Assembly: GCA_005405945.1 (NCBI GenBank)
Contig: BJHW01000001.1
Location: 4,774,001 to 4,838,000 of the forward strand
Length of the DNA stretch: 64,000 bases
Direction of reading: 5' to 3'
From: Streptomyces violaceusniger
GTDB taxonomy: Bacteria; Actinomycetota; Actinomycetes; Streptomycetales; Streptomycetaceae
In this document: piece after piece, positions 45,035 through 55,152 of the stretch
Layout: every line of letters begins with the position of its first letter
Numbering within the stretch: position 1 is the first letter of the stretch
Program-made: the position numbers and the translations under genes
Notes under the pieces: model-generated
What the model saw: only the letters and a program-made list of their open reading frames with translations
What the model was told of the DNA's origin: nothing
Databases searched by the model: none

Positions 45035-47430
45035 ATGACCGGCGAACTGGGCTTCACACCACATCTGCGGGTCGAGCCGGTGCCGGGCGAGGCCGTCTAT
45101 CTCGTCTCCGAGCACGGGGTCACGGCGCTGCACGGCCGGGCGATCGCCGCGCTGGCGCCGCTGCTCGACGGGTCGCGGGACCTCGCCCACATCCTCACCG
45201 AGGCCGCCGCGCCCGGCCGCGCCGCGGACCCACCCGGCGCGGTCCCGGCCGGGCAGGCCGAGCGCGTCATCGCCCGTCTCCGCGCGGCCGGGCTGGTCTC
45301 CGAGCGGGAGCGCGCCTGGACCCCCGAGGAGGCGTACTGGGAGCTGGCCGGGCCGGGCACGGGCGGCTCAGCCCCGGCCCCCACGCCCGCGTCCGCCCGC
45401 CCCGCCGTGGCCCCGCTGGTGCTCGGCTCGACCGACCCGGACGAGGCGGTCCGGGCGCTGCGCGTCGCGGGGCTGAGGACCGCCGCGGGGCTGAGGACCG
45501 TGGACGGCGAGACGGCGGACCCGAGGTCCGTGAACGCGGAGGCGGCGGACGGCGATCCGACGACCTCGGGGGCCACTAGCCCTCGTCGAGAGATATGTCA
45601 AATCGCCCTTCGTCAACATGACGACGCGGAACTCACCCTTGTGGTGTGCGATGACTACCTCGATCCCCGGCTCGCCGCCGTGGACGCCGCGCACCGCGCC
45701 GCCGGCCGTCGCTGGCTGCCCGTCAAACCGGTGGGCACCCAGGCGTGGCTGGGCCCGTTCCTCGGCGCCCCCGACGATCCGTGCTGGGTCTGTCTGGCCG
45801 ACCGGCTGTGGCGCGGACGGCAGGCCGAGGCGTATCTCCAGCGCCGGCTCGGCCGCCCCGGGCCCGTGCCGCGGCCGCCCGCCTCCCTGCCCGCGAGCCG
45901 CGCCGCCGCGCTCCAGCTCGCCGCCCTGGAGGCCGCCAAGTGGCTGGCCGGGTACCGGCACCCGGGCCAGCGGGAGCTGCGCACCCTGGACAGCCTCACC
46001 GCCACCGTGGACCGCCATCCGCTCTCCCGCCGTCCGCAGTGCGCCTGCTGCGGCGATCCGGCACTGGTCGCGGCCCGGATACTGGCGCCCCTGTCGCTGC
46101 CGTCACAGCGGGATCCCCTGGCCGATACCGCTGCCGACACCTCCCCGCGCGGGATCATGGAGCGCTACGGACATCTGGTGGACCCCGTCACCGGGCTGGT
46201 CACCGAGATCCGGCGCGATCCGCGCGGCCCCGCCGTCCTCAACTGCTTCCACGCCCGCCACCCCTCGTACGCCGGGGCGGCCCCCACAGCGGCCTGGACG
46301 CCGTAAGAGCCGGACTGCGGGCGGCCGCCCACGGTAAGGGCCGCACGGCCGAACAGGCGCGGGCGAGCGCGCTGTGCGAGGCCCTGGAGCACTACAGCGG
46401 CCACTTCCAGGGGACGAGCCGCGTCAGCCCGCCCGCTACCGCGATCTGCGCCCGGACGACGCGGTGCACCCGGACACCGTCCAGCTCGTCGACCCGCGCC
46501 AGTTCCGGGACCCGGCGCTCCCCGCGCGCCACCGCGTCCACGATCCGTTCGACGAGGGCGCGGAGCTGGACTGGACCCCTGTGTGGTCGCTCACCGCCGA
46601 GCGCCACCGGCTGGTGCCCACCGCGCTGCTGTACTACGGCGCCCCGCAGCCCCCCGGCCACCGCTGCTGCCGGGCGGACTCCAACGGCGCGGCGGCGGGC
46701 GGCACCCTGGCCGACGCCGTCGTACGGGGCTTCCTGGAGCTCGTGGAGCGGGACGCGGTGGCCCTGTGGTGGTACAACCGCACCCGGCAGCCCGCCGTGC
46801 CCCTGGACGCCTTCGACGACCCGTGGCTGGCCGAAGTGCGCGCCGCCCACCGGGACGTGCGGCGCGAGGTGTGGGCCCTGGACCTCACCACGGACTTCGG
46901 CATCCCGGTGGTCGCCGCGCTCTCCCGGCGGCTCGACAAGTCCGCCGAGGACATCACCTTCGGCTTCGGCGCCCACTTCGACCGGCACACCGCGCTGTGC
47001 CACGCCTTCGCCGAGCTGAACCAGATGCTTCCGGCGGTGGTCGAGGCCCGCGCCGACGGCGGGGGTTACGGCGCCGCCGAGCCCGAGGCGCTGCGCTGGT
47101 TCCGTACCGCGACCCTCGCCGACCACCCGTATCTGGCCCCCGATCCGGCCGCCGTACCGCCCCCGGGGATATCCGGCCCCCGGTGCCCCGGAGGGCGGTG
47201 CGCCGGCCGCCGTAAGGGAGTTGGTGCGCGGGCGCGGGATGGAACTGCTGGTGCTGGACCAGACCCGGCCGGATGTGGGGCTGCCGGTGGCCAAGGTGCT
47301 GGTGCCCGGAATGCGCCCGCACTGGGCCCGGTTCGCGCCCGGCCGGCTCTTCGATGTCCCGGTCGCGCTCGGCCGACTGCCGGGGCCCACGCCCTATGCG
47401 GACCTCAACCCGATTCCGTTTTTCCTGTGA
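45035..47430 (+). CDS. Fused TOMM cyclodehydratase: RRE/E1-like domain + YcaO (four frameshifts)
   Basis: The intended product is about 799 residues. Residues 1-90 are a PqqD-like leader-recognition element (VYLVSEHGVTALHGRAIAAL; ERVIARLRAAGLVSE). An E1-like C-domain follows with Zn-binding CWVC and CACC. The YcaO domain begins at YGHLVDPVTGLVTEIRRD and continues AEQARASALCEALEHYSGHF, AVVRGFLELVERDAVALWWY and ITFGFGAHFDRHTALCHAFA. It ends YADLNPIPFFL, the Pro-rich C-terminus YcaO cyclodehydratases need. Bases are missing in C5 46281-46285, G4 46410-46413, G4 47165-47168 and C4 47186-47189. It would convert Cys/Thr of the adjacent precursor to azolines using ATP. Confidence 0.85.
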
Positions 47431-47553
47431 TCCCCCGTGATATCCGGTAACTCTGCGTACACCATGAGCCTTCCACAGGGCCTCTCCACCCTGGGTGAAG
47501 ATCGGATACTCTCGGGCAAGCCACCCAATCCGGCCCGACCATCCGGAGGACGA

Positions 47554-48789
47554 GTGCAGGTGAGCCTCTTGCCCGACGATGCCGGGAACCACCCACCGCG
47601 CCACCAGGACGGTCTGGCGCCGCGTCTGGCCGTGGTCATCACGGTCCTCGTGCTGGTGGGGTACTTCGCCGTGGCCGTCACCTACGTGGTCGACGGCAAT
47701 CGTTCGGGCCGGTCGGTCGACGCGGCGATGCTCGGTCTTGCGCTGCTGCCGATGACCATGCTGCTCTGCCTCCAGATGCTGCACTCCTTCCCCGGCCTCG
47801 CGCCCCGGCTCAGCGGTGCGCGGCGCTGGACGCTGGCGCTCCAGGCGGTGCTGACCTTCGCGCCGTTCGCCGTCTTCAAGCACGCCTGGCTGGGCATGCC
47901 GGGCTTCCTGGCCGGCTCCTCGCTGCTGGTGCTGGTCCCGGCGCTGGCGTGGCCGGCGTTCGCGGCCATCCTGCTGTGCACGGACGTGCTGCTGTTCCAG
48001 GTGGGCTTCGGCTGGGGTCAGGTCGCGTACACCACGGTCTCCACCGCGCTGACCGGGCTGGTGGTCTTCGGGCTCTCGCGGCTGTCCGGGCTGGTCGCCG
48101 AGGTGTCCCGGTCCCGGGCGGAGCTGGCCCGGCTGGCGGTCGCCCAGGAGCGGCTGCGGTTCTCCCGGGACGTCCACGACCTGCTGGGCTACAGCCTGTC
48201 CACGATCACCCTCAAATGCGAGCTGGTGCACCGGCTGGTGCCCCGGCAGAACTCCCGCGCCCAGCAGGAACTCTCGGAGATCCTGCAGACCTCCCGTCAG
48301 GCCCTTGCCGACGTACGGGCGGTGGCCAGCGGCTATCGCAAGATGTCGCTGTCGGCGGAGGCGGCGACGGCCCGCTCGATGCTGGCCGCGGCGGGCATCA
48401 GCGCCACGGCCGAGATCGACTGCGGACCGCTGCCGGAGCTGGTGGACACGGTGCTGGCGAGCGTGTTGCGCGAGGGGCTGACCAATGTGCTGCGCCACAG
48501 CAAGGCCGACCACTGCGCGGTCGAGGCGCGGCGCAGCGGGCACCGGGTGTCGCTGACCCTCGTCAACGACGGGGTCGGCCGACCGTCCACGATCCTGCGC
48601 GCCGACAGCTCGGACGGCGGCAGCGGCATCGGCAACCTCCGGGTGCGGGTGGAGAACCTCGGCGGGCGGCTGCGCGCGGGCGTACGGTCGGACGGCTGGT
48701 TCGAATTACGGGCGGAGCTGGATGTGTCCGTGGACGCGCCGCCGCGGAGCGGCCGGGAGTACGGCCCGGGGCCGACCGTGACGGCCTAG
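47554..48789 (+). CDS. NarL-type sensor histidine kinase
   Basis: The product is 411 residues from GTG 47554 (or 47560) after GGAGGA; the frame is open to 47437. Several membrane helices occupy residues 25-170 (LAVVITVLVLVGYFAVAVTY; LLPMTMLLCLQMLHSFPGL). RLRFSRDVHDLLGYSLSTIT is the HisKA_3 box with the phospho-His. ASVLREGLTNVLRHSKADHC is the N-box and GGSGIGNLRVRVENLGGRLR the G-box of the HATPase. It begins 120 bp after the cyclodehydratase and is convergent with its likely partner regulator at 48899. It may sense the RiPP product or a cell-envelope signal. Confidence 0.92.
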   Translation: MQVSLLPDDAGNHPPRHQDGLAPRLAVVITVLVLVGYFAVAVTYVVDGNRSGRSVDAAMLGLALLPMTMLLCLQMLHSFPGLAPRLSGARRWTLALQAVLTFAPFAVFKHAWLGMPGFLAGSSLLVLVPALAWPAFAAILLCTDVLLFQVGFGWGQVAYTTVSTALTGLVVFGLSRLSGLVAEVSRSRAELARLAVAQERLRFSRDVHDLLGYSLSTITLKCELVHRLVPRQNSRAQQELSEILQTSRQALADVRAVASGYRKMSLSAEAATARSMLAAAGISATAEIDCGPLPELVDTVLASVLREGLTNVLRHSKADHCAVEARRSGHRVSLTLVNDGVGRPSTILRADSSDGGSGIGNLRVRVENLGGRLRAGVRSDGWFELRAELDVSVDAPPRSGREYGPGPTVTA

Positions 48790-48850
48790 GCGGGGGGCCT
48801 GGCGGGGCCTGGCGGCCTGGCGGCGTGACGAGCGCGCGGGGACGCCGTAC

Positions 48851-48913
48851 GCCGCCCTACAGTCGACCCACGCCGCCTTACAGCCAGCCCGCGCCGCCCT
48901 ACAGCCAGCCCGC
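48851..48913. repeat. 21-bp tandem repeat spanning the regulator's stop codon
   Basis: Three consecutive 21-bp units occupy 48851-48871, 48872-48892 and 48893-48913, of the form GCCGCCYTACAGYCRRCCCRC. Units 2 and 3 differ at one base; the first is more diverged. Read on the minus strand each unit encodes (A/V)G(W/R)L-stop-GG, so the end of the response-regulator gene, including its stop, is present three times in frame. Confidence 0.9.
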
Positions 48914-49504
48914 CTCGCGGGCGATCCGGATGGCGTCCACCCTGTTGCGGGCGTCCAGCTTGGTCACGGCGGACGTCAGATAGTTGCGCACCGTGCCCAC
49001 CGACAGGAACAGCTTGGCCGCGATCTGCGCGGAGTCCTCGCCCTTCGCGGCGAAGCGCAGGACCTCCAGCTCCCGCGGGGTCAGCGGCTGTGGGCCGTCG
49101 TCCAGGGCGGCCAGCGCGAGCTGGGGATCGATCACCCGCTCGCCCTTGGCGACGGCACGGATGGCGTCGCTCAGCTTCTCCGGGCTGCTGTCCTTCAGCA
49201 GAAAGCCGGAGACATGGGCGGCCAGCGCCCGGCGCAGATTTCCGGGGCGGCCGAGGCTGGTGAGCATCATGGTGCGGCACTCGGGGACGGCGGTGCTCAA
49301 TTCGGCCGCGGCAGTGAGCCCGTCCACGCCCGGCAGATCGATGTCCAGCACGGCGACGTCCGGGCGGAGTTCACGGGCGCGCGGCAGGATTTCGGCGCCG
49401 CTGGAGAATTCGGCCACCACATCGATATCCGGTTCGAATTCCAGCAGGGCCACCAGCGCCTTGCGCAACATATGCATGTCTTCCGCGATCAGCACCCTGA
49501 CCAT
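48899..49504 (-). CDS. NarL/FixJ-family response regulator
   Basis: The product is 201 residues from ATG 49504. MVRVLIAEDMHMLRKALVAL opens the receiver; the phospho-Asp is in VAVLDIDLPGVDGLTAA and Lys in SGFLLKDSSPEKL. The LuxR-type helix-turn-helix is LTPRELEVLRFAAKGEDSAQ followed by KLFLSVGTVRNYLTSAVTKL. It is convergent with the kinase gene at 47554, an unusual order for a two-component pair, although sequence class (HisKA_3 with NarL) fits. The 3' end is embedded in a 21-bp tandem repeat. Confidence 0.93.
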   Translation of the reverse strand: MVRVLIAEDMHMLRKALVALLEFEPDIDVVAEFSSGAEILPRARELRPDVAVLDIDLPGVDGLTAAAELSTAVPECRTMMLTSLGRPGNLRRALAAHVSGFLLKDSSPEKLSDAIRAVAKGERVIDPQLALAALDDGPQPLTPRELEVLRFAAKGEDSAQIAAKLFLSVGTVRNYLTSAVTKLDARNRVDAIRIAREAGWL

Positions 49505-49645
49505 GCCGCCCCCCTGCTTTCCCCGCCCGTCCTCACCCCGCACAGTGATTATTCCCCCGCCCTCTCGGCCATTCCATCGATTCGCGGGCAAATACGCCCG
49601 TCGAACGCCTATCCCGTAGCGCGGACGCGACCGCGCGCCCCCTTT

Positions 49646-51273
49646 TCACGCCGCACCACCCCGGCAGGGCTCACCGGTCCCCGGCCCGAACTCGGCGTGC
49701 AGCGTGCGCACTTCACCCCGCAGATAGCGCTCGCGCAGCAGGGCGCGCCGTACCTTGGCGGTTCCCGCCCCGCGCACGGTGCCGGGGCGCACCAGCAGCA
49801 GCGCGCCGGTCTCGACACCGAACTCCTCCGCGATCAGGGCCCGGATCCGGGCCGCCGGCCGGGGCAGCCCGGTGCGCGCCCCGCCCGCCGTACGGACCAC
49901 CTCCTGGACGACCACCAGCGCCCCGCGCAGAACACCCGGGCCGACCCCAGCGCCTTCGCGCAGCCCAGCAGTTCGCGCTCCACGTCCTGGGGGTGCAGGG
50001 TGTGGCCCTCCACCAGGAGGGCGTCACGGACCCAGCCGGTCATCCGGAGCTGGCCGTTGGCCGTAAGGCCGAGATCGCCGGTGCGCAGGAAGCCGCCAGG
50101 GCCCTCGGCGACACGGGCGGCGAACAGCGGCGCGGTGTCCGACGGACCGCCCCAGTGGCCGGTGGCGACGGCGGGGCCGCGCACCCAGATCTCCCCGGGC
50201 GCCCCGTCCGGCAGCCTGCGCCCGGTCAGCGGGTCCACGACGGCGAAGTCCGCGCCCGGCACCGATGTGCGCCCCGTGGCCAGCGGCACCGGCATCCCCT
50301 CGGCCGGGACGTACCCGGCCACCAGGGTGCCCGGGCGCAGGCCCAGCGGGGCGCAGCGGTGAGGGAAGGCGGCCATGGTCCCGGCCGAGACGGGCTCCCC
50401 GGCGTTCAGCGCGGTCCGCCAGCGGGAGAGGTCGAGCCCGGCCGGTGTCTCGTCGCCGAGGAGGGCGGCGCACCGGGCGTGGAGGATGTCGGGCGCGAGG
50501 GTTTCGGTGATGCCGTGGCGGCTGATGGCGCGCAGCCAGCCGAGCGGATCGGTGCGGAACGGCTCCGCCGGAAGCGGCACGGCGGTGGCGCCCAGCCATA
50601 AGGGGTGCAGCACCTGCCCGATCAGCCCGGGGTGTGGTGGCGGGGCAGCCAGCCGCCGATCCGGGAGCGGCGGTCGGTGCCGAGCGTCCACCGCAGCCCG
50701 GCCATGGCCGCCGTAAGGTTGCCATGCGTCAGCAGGGCGCCGCGGGGGCGGTGGCGGGCCCGGAGTCGTAGGCGAGCAGCGCGAGGCTGTCGGCGGTGGT
50801 GCTGACGAGGTGCCGGGGCACGTCGGCGCACGCGCCCGGGCGGAGTCCGTCGACGGCGAGGCAGGTCAGACCGGCGCGGCCGATGCGGGAGAGCCGGCGG
50901 GAGGTCTCGGTGGCGTGGGCGGTCTCGGTCAGGACGAGGTCCACGGCGGCGTCCCGGACGATCGAGGCGGTGCGCTCGGCATCGGTCCGGGAGGCGGACG
51001 GCGCGGGCACGGGCACCGCCACGGCCCCGCGTACAGACAGCCGAGCAGCGCCACCGCGGCGCACGGGCCGGGGTCCATGGCGAGCAGCACCCGGCGGCCG
51101 GCGGCGTCCCGGGCGCGCAGCCAGGCGGCCACGGCGTCGGCGCGGGCGTCGAGCGCGGCGTAGGACACGCGGTGTTCGGTGCCATCGGCGGCGGGGTGGG
51201 CGAGTGCCGTGGCGTCGGGGCGCTGGAGGGCCCGTTCCTTCAGGGCCTCGGCCAGATTCGCGTGTCGCGGCAT
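49646..51273 (-). CDS. Fatty-acyl-AMP-ligase-like adenylating enzyme (four frameshifts)
   Basis: The intended product is about 543 residues from ATG 51273. MPRHANLAEALKERALQRPD through VSYAALDARADAVAAWLRAR is the ANL-superfamily N-terminus. DSLALLAYDSGPATAP leads into RGALLTHGNLTAAMAGLRWT where the P-loop lies, and LRTGDLGLTANGQLRMTGWV is the T-G-D...R/K hinge. The sequence IWVRGPAVATGHWGGPSDTA and the downstream order are FAAL-like. Single bases are missing at C4 51025-51028, G5 50744-50748, about 50626-50632 and C4 49945-49948. No carrier protein is adjacent. It could acylate a natural product; a genuine pseudogene is also possible. Confidence 0.75.
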
Positions 51274-51462
51274 TCTCAACTCCCGGGCGCCCGACGTCGA
51301 AAAGGGGCCCACAGTCTCGAAGCGCCACCTCGAAGCCGACTTGATCAACGGTGAGGAGCGCGCCCCGGTCCTCGGCGGGGGTCCGTCAGCGGCCCGACCT
51401 GCTGCATCGGCGGGACCCACCACCGGCCCGCCGGGCCGTCGCGACCCCGTCATCGGCCGTCA

Positions 51463-52728
51463 TCAGCGCGCCCTGCGGTTGACCCGGACGGTCCAGCCCC
51501 CGTCGGCGGCGCGGCCGGTCACCGTGATCCGTACGGAGTCCTCCTTGACCGACATGGTGTCGCCGACCCCGAGCGGGGCGTCGGCGAGTTCGGGGTAGAC
51601 CGACTCGTTCCAGCAGGCGGAGGTGGCGGGGTGGCCGTCCAGCACCTGGACGGGGCCGTCGCCCGACGCCTTGTCGTTGCGGACGCGGTAGACCAGCACG
51701 CCCTCGGTGCAGGTGCCCGCGTCGTTGCCGCGGCCGCCGCGCGCCTCGATGGCCAGCGCGGTGGTGGGCCCGGTGCGGACCACGACCAGCCGGGTGCGGG
51801 TGTCGGCGCCGGACCGGCCGCGGGCCATGGGGGCGGCGAGGGGCTGGAGGGTGTAGCGGCGCGGTCCGGCGAGGCGATCGCAGGCCACCTGGCGCGCGCC
51901 GAGCCAGCCGAGCTTCCACTTGTGCCAGCCGAACAGATCGGGTGCCATGCCGAACTGGCTTCCCATCAGGTCCCAGTCGCCGACGTAGGTGTCCCATTCG
52001 GCGTTGCCGTCGGTGTCCTTCGGCCGGTGGTAGAGGTCGGGCAGGTCGAAGACATGGCCGGTCTCATGGGCCAGCACATTGCGGTCCGGCGGATGGTGCT
52101 CGAAAACGGTGACCAGGCGGCGCAGGTCGACACCGTCCGCGCGCAGGGGCTTTTCGAAGTTGACCACTTTCGTCGCGTCGGCGTCCACACCGGGGGCGTC
52201 GGGGTCGGCGACCAGGTAGACGAGGTCGTAGCGGGCGAAGTCGAGGTGCGGATCGGCGGCCGCGATGGCGTCGCGCAGATAGGCGGCGCGGCGCTGGGCG
52301 TTCCAGTCGCGCTGTATGGCGTACGCGGTGGAGCGCTGGGGCATGGTGATCCAGCGCCGCAGCGGACGCACCCGCAAGCGGAACTTCCCGTAGGAGGCCC
52401 TTTTGAAGAAATCGGGGGTCGCGGGGATGTGGTCGGCGGCCAGCTTCGCGGGGGTCACCCGGGGCCGCGCGTCCGGGAAGGACAGGAAGACCATCGCCGC
52501 GTCCAGGCGGCGGACCGGGCGCGGATAGCGGGAGTTCCAGGTGTCCAGGCCCTCCGAGTGGTGGGCATCGGTGCGTTCCAGGTCACAGGGCCCGCCGGGG
52601 CCGGCCGCGACGGCGGGGCCCGCCACCACGGTGGTCGCGATGAGCGCGCTCAGCGAGGTGAGCAGGGCTCCGGTCCGACGCAGCCGAGGCTGCCGGTGCA
52701 CCCCCTCGGGTACCTGAGGACGCACCAT
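51463..52728 (-). CDS. Secreted M6-type (InhA-like) metalloprotease
   Basis: The product is 421 residues. GALLTSLSALIATTVVAGPA is a signal peptide ending AVA. FLSFPDARPRVTPAKLAADH begins the M6 domain, and DRNVLAHETGHVFDLPDLYH holds the zinc-binding H-E-x-x-H with a downstream His in the same helix-loop. GDWDLMGSQFGMAPDLFGWH is the Met-turn region of M6 proteases. A C-terminal beta domain follows. No prodomain or PKD domain is obvious. The protein would be extracellular. Its position next to the RiPP region invites the idea of leader removal, but M6 enzymes are mostly nutritional or virulence proteases. Confidence 0.88.
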   Translation of the reverse strand: MVRPQVPEGVHRQPRLRRTGALLTSLSALIATTVVAGPAVAAGPGGPCDLERTDAHHSEGLDTWNSRYPRPVRRLDAAMVFLSFPDARPRVTPAKLAADHIPATPDFFKRASYGKFRLRVRPLRRWITMPQRSTAYAIQRDWNAQRRAAYLRDAIAAADPHLDFARYDLVYLVADPDAPGVDADATKVVNFEKPLRADGVDLRRLVTVFEHHPPDRNVLAHETGHVFDLPDLYHRPKDTDGNAEWDTYVGDWDLMGSQFGMAPDLFGWHKWKLGWLGARQVACDRLAGPRRYTLQPLAAPMARGRSGADTRTRLVVVRTGPTTALAIEARGGRGNDAGTCTEGVLVYRVRNDKASGDGPVQVLDGHPATSACWNESVYPELADAPLGVGDTMSVKEDSVRITVTGRAADGGWTVRVNRRAR

Positions 52729-53096
52729 GTCGACCTCCCGGGCGTAGTCGGAACACCCACTCCACCCTGAGGTGAATTTGCGGGGTACGCCCTGTTGGGT
52801 TGGGCTGGTCGAGTGAAGAGGCCGCTATCCGGGTACGTAACAGACGGTCACATTCGGTCAGAGCGGCTGTTGGCCCGCGCAGAGTCGAACAGATACGACC
52901 AAACACATTGTCAAGGCGGCGGTGAGCGCGATGACATCGATGGAACGCCCGGAGCACGAGCCCCTATGATCGGCACATTTCCAGCGGGGAACCCCCTTCA
53001 GGCAGGCACTTACGGTCGGCCCGGCACCCGGTGTGAGACATGCACAAGATGTGTACGAACAACCTGGACACAACAAACGCCAGGCGGGAGCGAGCG
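52729..53096. other. Divergent intergenic region, no gene seen
   Basis: There are 368 bp between the M6 protease (minus) and the GGDEF-EAL gene (plus). Base composition falls below the window average at 52840-53090. Short frames lack coding bias. Promoters for both genes should lie here; I could not place a convincing -35/-10 pair. Confidence 0.6.
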
Positions 53097-55079
53097 GTGA
53101 GCGGAACCCCCGACGGGCAGGGACGCGCCCCGGGCGCGACACTGCCGACGATCACAGAGCGTGAGGCCATGCCGAGCGTCCTTCCGGTCGCGGAGGACCC
53201 CGGCGCACCCCGTCCGGCCCCGGCGCGCCGTCGGTCCTGGGCACGCCCCCGGCCCCCGGCACGCCCCGGGCGCGGGGAACCCAACGGGGAACCCCACGGG
53301 GCACCGGACAACGGGGCATACCACCGGGCCCGCGGCCGGGCATACGGCCGGGCCCACCACCGGGCATACCACCGGTCCCACGACCGGCCCCGCGCCCGGC
53401 GACTACCGCGCCGCCTTCAACGTGGCGCGCCTCGCCATGGCCGTCGTCGACCGCGAGGGCAGGGTGCTCGACGCCAACACCGCGCTCGGCGCCCTGCTCG
53501 GCACCGATCCGGCCCTGCTGATCACCCGCAGCGCGGCGGACCTGGCCGATCTGCGCGAGGATCCGCGCACCTGGCGGGAGTACCGGGACGTCCTCGGCGG
53601 CCGTGCCGCGCGGCTGCGCCGCACCCGGCGGCTGCGGCGCGCCGACGGCCACGCCCTGTGGGCCGAGATCACCGTCGAGCCGGCGCCGGACAGCTGCAGT
53701 CTGCTGCTGTCGATGGCCGACATCAGCGACCAGCGGGATCTCCAGGGGCGGCTGCGCCATCTGCAGATGCATGACCCGGTGACCCGGCTGCCCAACCGCA
53801 GCCTCTTCTTCGAGCGGATGACCAGGGCGCTGGAGGCGGCCACCTACGACCACGGAGGCACCGGCCGGATCGGACTCTGCTATCTCGACCTGGACGGCTT
53901 CAAGGCGGTCAACGACACCCTCGGCCACCGGGTCGGCGACCGGCTGCTCGGCGCGGTCGCCCAGCGGCTCACCGACTGCGCGGCGCCCGGCGGCCATCTG
54001 GTGGCGCGGCTCGGCGGCGACGAGTTCGCCCTGCTGGTCCGCAACTCCACCGGCACCGAGCAGCTGTGCGACCTCGCCCGGACGGTGCTGGCCGCCTTGC
54101 AGGAACCGTTCGACGTGGGCGGACAGCGGCTGTCGGTGTCGGCGAGCATCGGCGTGGTGGAGCGGCCCGCGGCCGGCACCCACACCACCTGGCTGATGCA
54201 GGCCGCGGACACCACGCTGTACTGGGCGAAGGAGGACGGCAAGGCGCGCTGGACCCTCTTCGACCCGGAGCGCAACGCCCATCGGATGACCCGGCAGGCG
54301 CTGTCCAGCACCCTGCGCCCGGCGGTCGAGCGGGACGAGTTCGTGCTCGACTACCAGCCGCTGGTGGGGCTGGGCGACGGGGTGGTCCGGGGGTGGAGGC
54401 GCTGGTGCGCTGGGACCATCCGCAGTTCGGGCGGCTGTCGCCGAACCGGTTCATCCCGCTGGCCGAGGAGAACGGCGCGATCGTGCCACTGGGCCGGTGG
54501 GTGCTGCGCACCGCCTGCCGCCAGGCCCGTGCCTGGCAGCTGACCGAACCGCCGCATCCGCTGGTGGTCAGCGTGAATGTGGCGGTCCGCCAGGTGTGGG
54601 ACTCCGATCTGGTGGCCGATGTCGGCGCGATCCTGGCGGAGACCGGGCTGCCGCCCCATCTGCTCCAGCTGGAGCTGACCGAGTCGGCGGTGATGGGGTC
54701 CACGGGGCGGCCGCTGCAGGCGCTGCAGCAGCTCAGCGACATGGGGGTGGCCATCGCGATCGACGACTTCGGGACGGGCTACTCCAACCTCGCCTATCTC
54801 AGCCGGCTGCCGGTCTCCACGCTCAAGCTGGACGGCTCGTTCGTCCAGGGGTTCCGGGCGGAGGAGCATCCGAATCCGGCCGACGAGACCATCGTGGAGG
54901 CGCTGGTGCAGCTCGCGCACCGGCTGGGCCTCACGGTGACGGCCGAATGCGTGGAGAGCGCCGAGCAGGCGGAGCGGCTGAGGCGGATCGGCTGCGACAC
55001 GGGACAGGGCTGGTTCTACTCCCGTCCGGTGCCGCCGGACCGCATCCAGGCGATGATCACCTGCCCGGCGCCGGGTTAG
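53097..55079 (+). CDS. PAS-GGDEF-EAL cyclic-di-GMP enzyme (frameshifted)
   Basis: The intended product is about 661 residues from GTG 53097 with GGGAG at 53086-53090. The Pro/Thr/Gly/His-rich N-terminal tract (GHTTGPTTGPA-like) changes frame near 53265-53285. Residues about 105-220 are a PAS domain (FNVARLAMAVVDREGRVLDA). HDPVTRLPNRSLFFERMTRA starts the GGDEF domain, with the intact active site RLGGDEFAL. One G is missing in G5 54389-54393, after which VRGVEALVRWDHPQFGR restores the EAL motif; AIDDFGTGYSNLAYL and VTAECVESAEQ follow. Both activities look intact, so it could make or degrade c-di-GMP. No membrane helix is seen. Confidence 0.88.
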
Positions 55080-55103
55080 ATGTCCGGCGGATCGTGACGC
55101 CTG

Positions 55104-55138
55104 CGGAGGGCCACGCGGCGGAGCCGCGTGGCCCTCCG
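55104..55138. terminator. Bidirectional terminator
   Basis: A 16-bp perfect stem (55104-55119 with 55123-55138) around a GGA loop lies between the convergent GGDEF-EAL and LLM genes. It uses the same CGCGGCGGAGCCGCG core seen in the repeat region at 27.3-27.6 kb. TGTCCGG at 55081 and CCGGACA at 55136 could extend the pairing. Confidence 0.85.
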
Positions 55139-55152
55139 GACACCCCGTAGGG

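Noticed and set aside
46306..46380. Programmed frameshift between C-domain and YcaO
   Set aside because: Several similar single-base losses occur within this one gene and throughout the window, so run-length error is simpler; no slippery heptamer with a downstream structure was evident.
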